The position numbers and the translations under genes were made by a program. From Candidatus Poribacteria bacterium (GTDB lineage Bacteria > Poribacteria > WGA-4E > WGA-3G), in the NCBI GenBank assembly GCA_009835515.1, contig VXXH01000395.1:1-6884 (forward strand): a stretch of 6,884 nt of DNA. Reading direction: 5' to 3'. The notes beneath the pieces are model-generated. The model ran no database searches and was not told the DNA's origin. It saw nothing but the letters and a program-made list of their open reading frames with translations. Positions 5,390-6,884 of the stretch are shown piece by piece; the stretch's first letter is position 1, and each line of letters begins with the position of its first letter.

Positions 5390-6670
5390 ATGACGAGTCA
5401 TCAGCCATCAGCCATTCCCACCGACAACCGACAACTGACAACTGACAACCATTTAGCACACCGAAATATCCCCATTACCATTGTCGGTGGCGGAATACAC
5501 GGCGTATCCATTGCACTTCGACTGCTCCGCGAAACACCTACAGCCGCAAAACATCTCGCGATCGTCGATCAGCATCCACTACCTCTCGCCCAGTGGCGAG
5601 ACAAGACAGAACGCCAAGGTATGACATTTCTCCGTTCTCCTGCTGTTCACCACATTACCCCCGATGCACTCGGTATCGTTGAATACGCAGAACGCCACAA
5701 CCGGACGAGTGAATTGGCACCCCCTTATGCACAACCTTCTACCCAACTTTTTTCGGATTTCTGCAACGCTGCACTTACTGAGCTAACCGAACATCAAGTC
5801 TACTATCAGTTTGAGGTGGCAAAATTACGGTGGGACAAAGGTGCTGGTCCGTTTCCGTTCCGTCTAATCTCAACCGGCAATGAAGGGTTTCGGAGTCGTT
5901 GTGTTATCCTCGCCATCGGTGCTGACGATTGCGCCTACGTGCCACCGGAGTTCACACGGTGGCAACACCAATACCCTGACAGGGTTATACATGCATCCCA
6001 ATTTACTGTGTCGAAAAAAGAATTTGGAGCTACGCCAGCAAAGATTGTCATTGTTGGCGGTGGATTAACAGCAGGAACACTCGCCAAAAGCCTCAGTGAA
6101 CGCGGGCATAGTGTGGCACTGATCGCTCGGAAGCAATTGAGAACAGAGCAGTTTGATTTCCCGCCAGTGTGGTTAGGTCCCAAGGCTCTCGCCGAGTTTG
6201 CAAGTGAAACCGATTTTCAGCGGCGGTACGACATAATTCAGCAGAACAGGGGTGAAGGGAGCATTACGCCCGATATTATGGAGACATTGATAGATGCTCC
6301 GAACATTGATCTCTATCCTGAAACCTGTATCCGTAACATCGTCTCGGTGGATAGGAAAGAGCAAGCACAGCACTTACAGGTTGAAACAACGCAAAGTGTC
6401 ATTCGGGGAGTCTCTCGCATCATCTTGGCGACAGGATATCAATTCAATCTGCACCGCTACGGTTTTCTAAAGGAATTGATCACACAACACCAGGTCCCAC
6501 TCGTCCAAGGTTTGCCACGCCTTGATGCCGATTTACAACTCCACCCGATCCAGAATCTATTTTGTTCCGGTACCATGGCGCAGCTCCAGATAGGACCCGC
6601 TTCCGGCAACATCGCAGGCGCGAATCTCGCTTATGAACGGTTTCGCCAAAAATTGCGCTCACATCTGTAA
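5390..6670 (+). CDS. FAD/NAD(P)-binding oxidoreductase (flavin monooxygenase-like)
   Basis: This 426-residue protein has two dinucleotide-binding Rossmann motifs. The first, ITIVGGGIHG (29-38), would bind FAD. The second, KIVIVGGGLTAG (218-229), would bind NAD(P)H. ILATGY (345-350) is the ATG-type motif seen in flavin-dependent N-hydroxylating and Baeyer-Villiger-like monooxygenases. An early WRDKTERQGMTFLRSPAVHH segment and a C-terminal GPASGNIAGANLAYERF complete the pattern of the broad SidA/IucD-FMO-like flavoprotein group. It has no signal peptide and is probably cytoplasmic. The substrate is not predictable. Residues ~3-21 are encoded by heptamer array C and look unrelated to the fold. 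No Shine-Dalgarno precedes the ATG, yet no other ATG, GTG or TTG lies between it and the first Rossmann strand. The native start was probably replaced by the repeat. Confidence 0.8.
   Translation: MTSHQPSAIPTDNRQLTTDNHLAHRNIPITIVGGGIHGVSIALRLLRETPTAAKHLAIVDQHPLPLAQWRDKTERQGMTFLRSPAVHHITPDALGIVEYAERHNRTSELAPPYAQPSTQLFSDFCNAALTELTEHQVYYQFEVAKLRWDKGAGPFPFRLISTGNEGFRSRCVILAIGADDCAYVPPEFTRWQHQYPDRVIHASQFTVSKKEFGATPAKIVIVGGGLTAGTLAKSLSERGHSVALIARKQLRTEQFDFPPVWLGPKALAEFASETDFQRRYDIIQQNRGEGSITPDIMETLIDAPNIDLYPETCIRNIVSVDRKEQAQHLQVETTQSVIRGVSRIILATGYQFNLHRYGFLKELITQHQVPLVQGLPRLDADLQLHPIQNLFCSGTMAQLQIGPASGNIAGANLAYERFRQKLRSHL
5395..5450 (+). repeat. Composite heptamer array C at the start of the FAD gene
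   Basis: The first sub-array (5395-5415) reads GAGTCAT, CAGCCAT, CAGCCAT. After five bases the second (5421-5450) reads CCGACAA twice, CTGACAA twice and a final CC. The second sub-array is inverted relative to array A at 4381-4413. The whole is translated as part of the N-terminus (TSHQPSAI..TDNRQLTTDN). Confidence 0.88.
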
Positions 6671-6734
6671 GAGCGGTTCGTCGCAAAATGTTCCTAATTA
6701 CCCTGTCAGGTTGTATCGGACGTTTATTTTCTAT

Positions 6735-6884
6735 TCAAACGCTCGAATCCGCAGCGGTCAATTTTTTCCAGCGTGGGAAAAACGCTTCCGTTAAAAAACT
6801 ATCCAGTTGCCATATATTCTGCTGTGGATTTCTTTCAAAGAAAGTACCCATCGCCAATACCAGAATATCTTTGAAACCATACGG
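6735..6884 (-). CDS. 3' end of an unrecognised protein gene (partial)
   Basis: On the minus strand a frame is open from the right edge to TGA at 6737-6735, giving 49 residues. They run from PYGFKDILVLAMGTFFERNP to the C-terminus KKLTAADSSV, with an aromatic-rich middle (IWQLDSFLTEAFFPRWKK). Composition and codon use are protein-like, and nothing competes on the plus strand. The 5' part lies beyond the window. The gene converges on the FAD gene with 64 bp between the stops, where I see no convincing terminator. The family is not recognised; no membrane segment or known motif is visible. Confidence 0.6.
   Translation of the reverse strand, partial: PYGFKDILVLAMGTFFERNPQQNIWQLDSFLTEAFFPRWKKLTAADSSV

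Noticed and set aside
6824..6842. Near-palindrome TTTCTTTCAAAGAAA near the right edge considered as a terminator or operator.
   Set aside because: It leaves only a one-base loop and lies inside the minus-strand coding frame.
1..6884. Search for an undescribed defence, phage or secretion system.
   Set aside because: No nuclease, helicase, reverse transcriptase, toxin, transposase or integrase motifs are visible. The genes are ordinary exported or redox proteins; only the repeats stand out.

Overview
The window looks like chromosomal DNA of an uncultured, Gram-negative-type bacterium of medium GC content. It is not a phage, plasmid or defence island. Supporting points are the tail of a 5S rRNA gene at the left edge, Sec signal peptides, a lipobox lipoprotein, a secreted metalloprotease with a FlgD-like C-terminal domain, a CBM4/9-type carbohydrate-binding protein, and short tandem heptamer repeats sitting at gene starts. 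Together these remind me of Candidatus Poribacteria (sponge-associated or marine). That is an impression from memory; no lineage marker in the window proves it, because only about 50 nt of rRNA is present.

Layout. Bases 1-52 are the 3' end of a 5S rRNA, followed by a perfect rho-independent terminator (61-88). A strong sigma-70-like promoter (106-135) comes next. Its leader contains a repeated Gly-Glu-His-encoding sequence that looks like the 3' remnant of another gene. Then follow a secreted CBM4/9-like protein (331-963) and, 14 bp later, a pyridoxamine 5'-phosphate oxidase-family protein (978-1517). These two probably share the promoter. A 257-bp intergenic region holds two hairpins and a promoter for the largest gene, an 866-residue secreted metalloprotease (1775-4375) with HEFLH and a FlgD-like C-terminus. 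A lipoprotein gene (4426-5286) follows on the same strand. A roughly 100-bp gap with a GC-rich hairpin repeat leads to an FAD/NAD(P)-binding oxidoreductase (5390-6670). At the right edge the last 49 codons of a convergent minus-strand gene are visible (6735-6884).

How the parts fit. The metalloprotease and lipoprotein are probably co-transcribed and both act outside the cytoplasm. The CBM protein is also exported. The PNPOx-like and FAD proteins are cytoplasmic redox proteins of unknown substrate. I see no evidence that the window encodes one integrated pathway.

The most interesting signal is non-genic. Tandem 7-bp repeats of at least three sequence families lie around the 5' ends of the lipoprotein and FAD genes, and two of the arrays are translated as part of the N-terminus. 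Seven is not a multiple of three, so copy-number change would shift the reading frame. The lipoprotein gene is also bracketed by arrays in inverted orientation. No complete mobile element, CRISPR array or tRNA was found.
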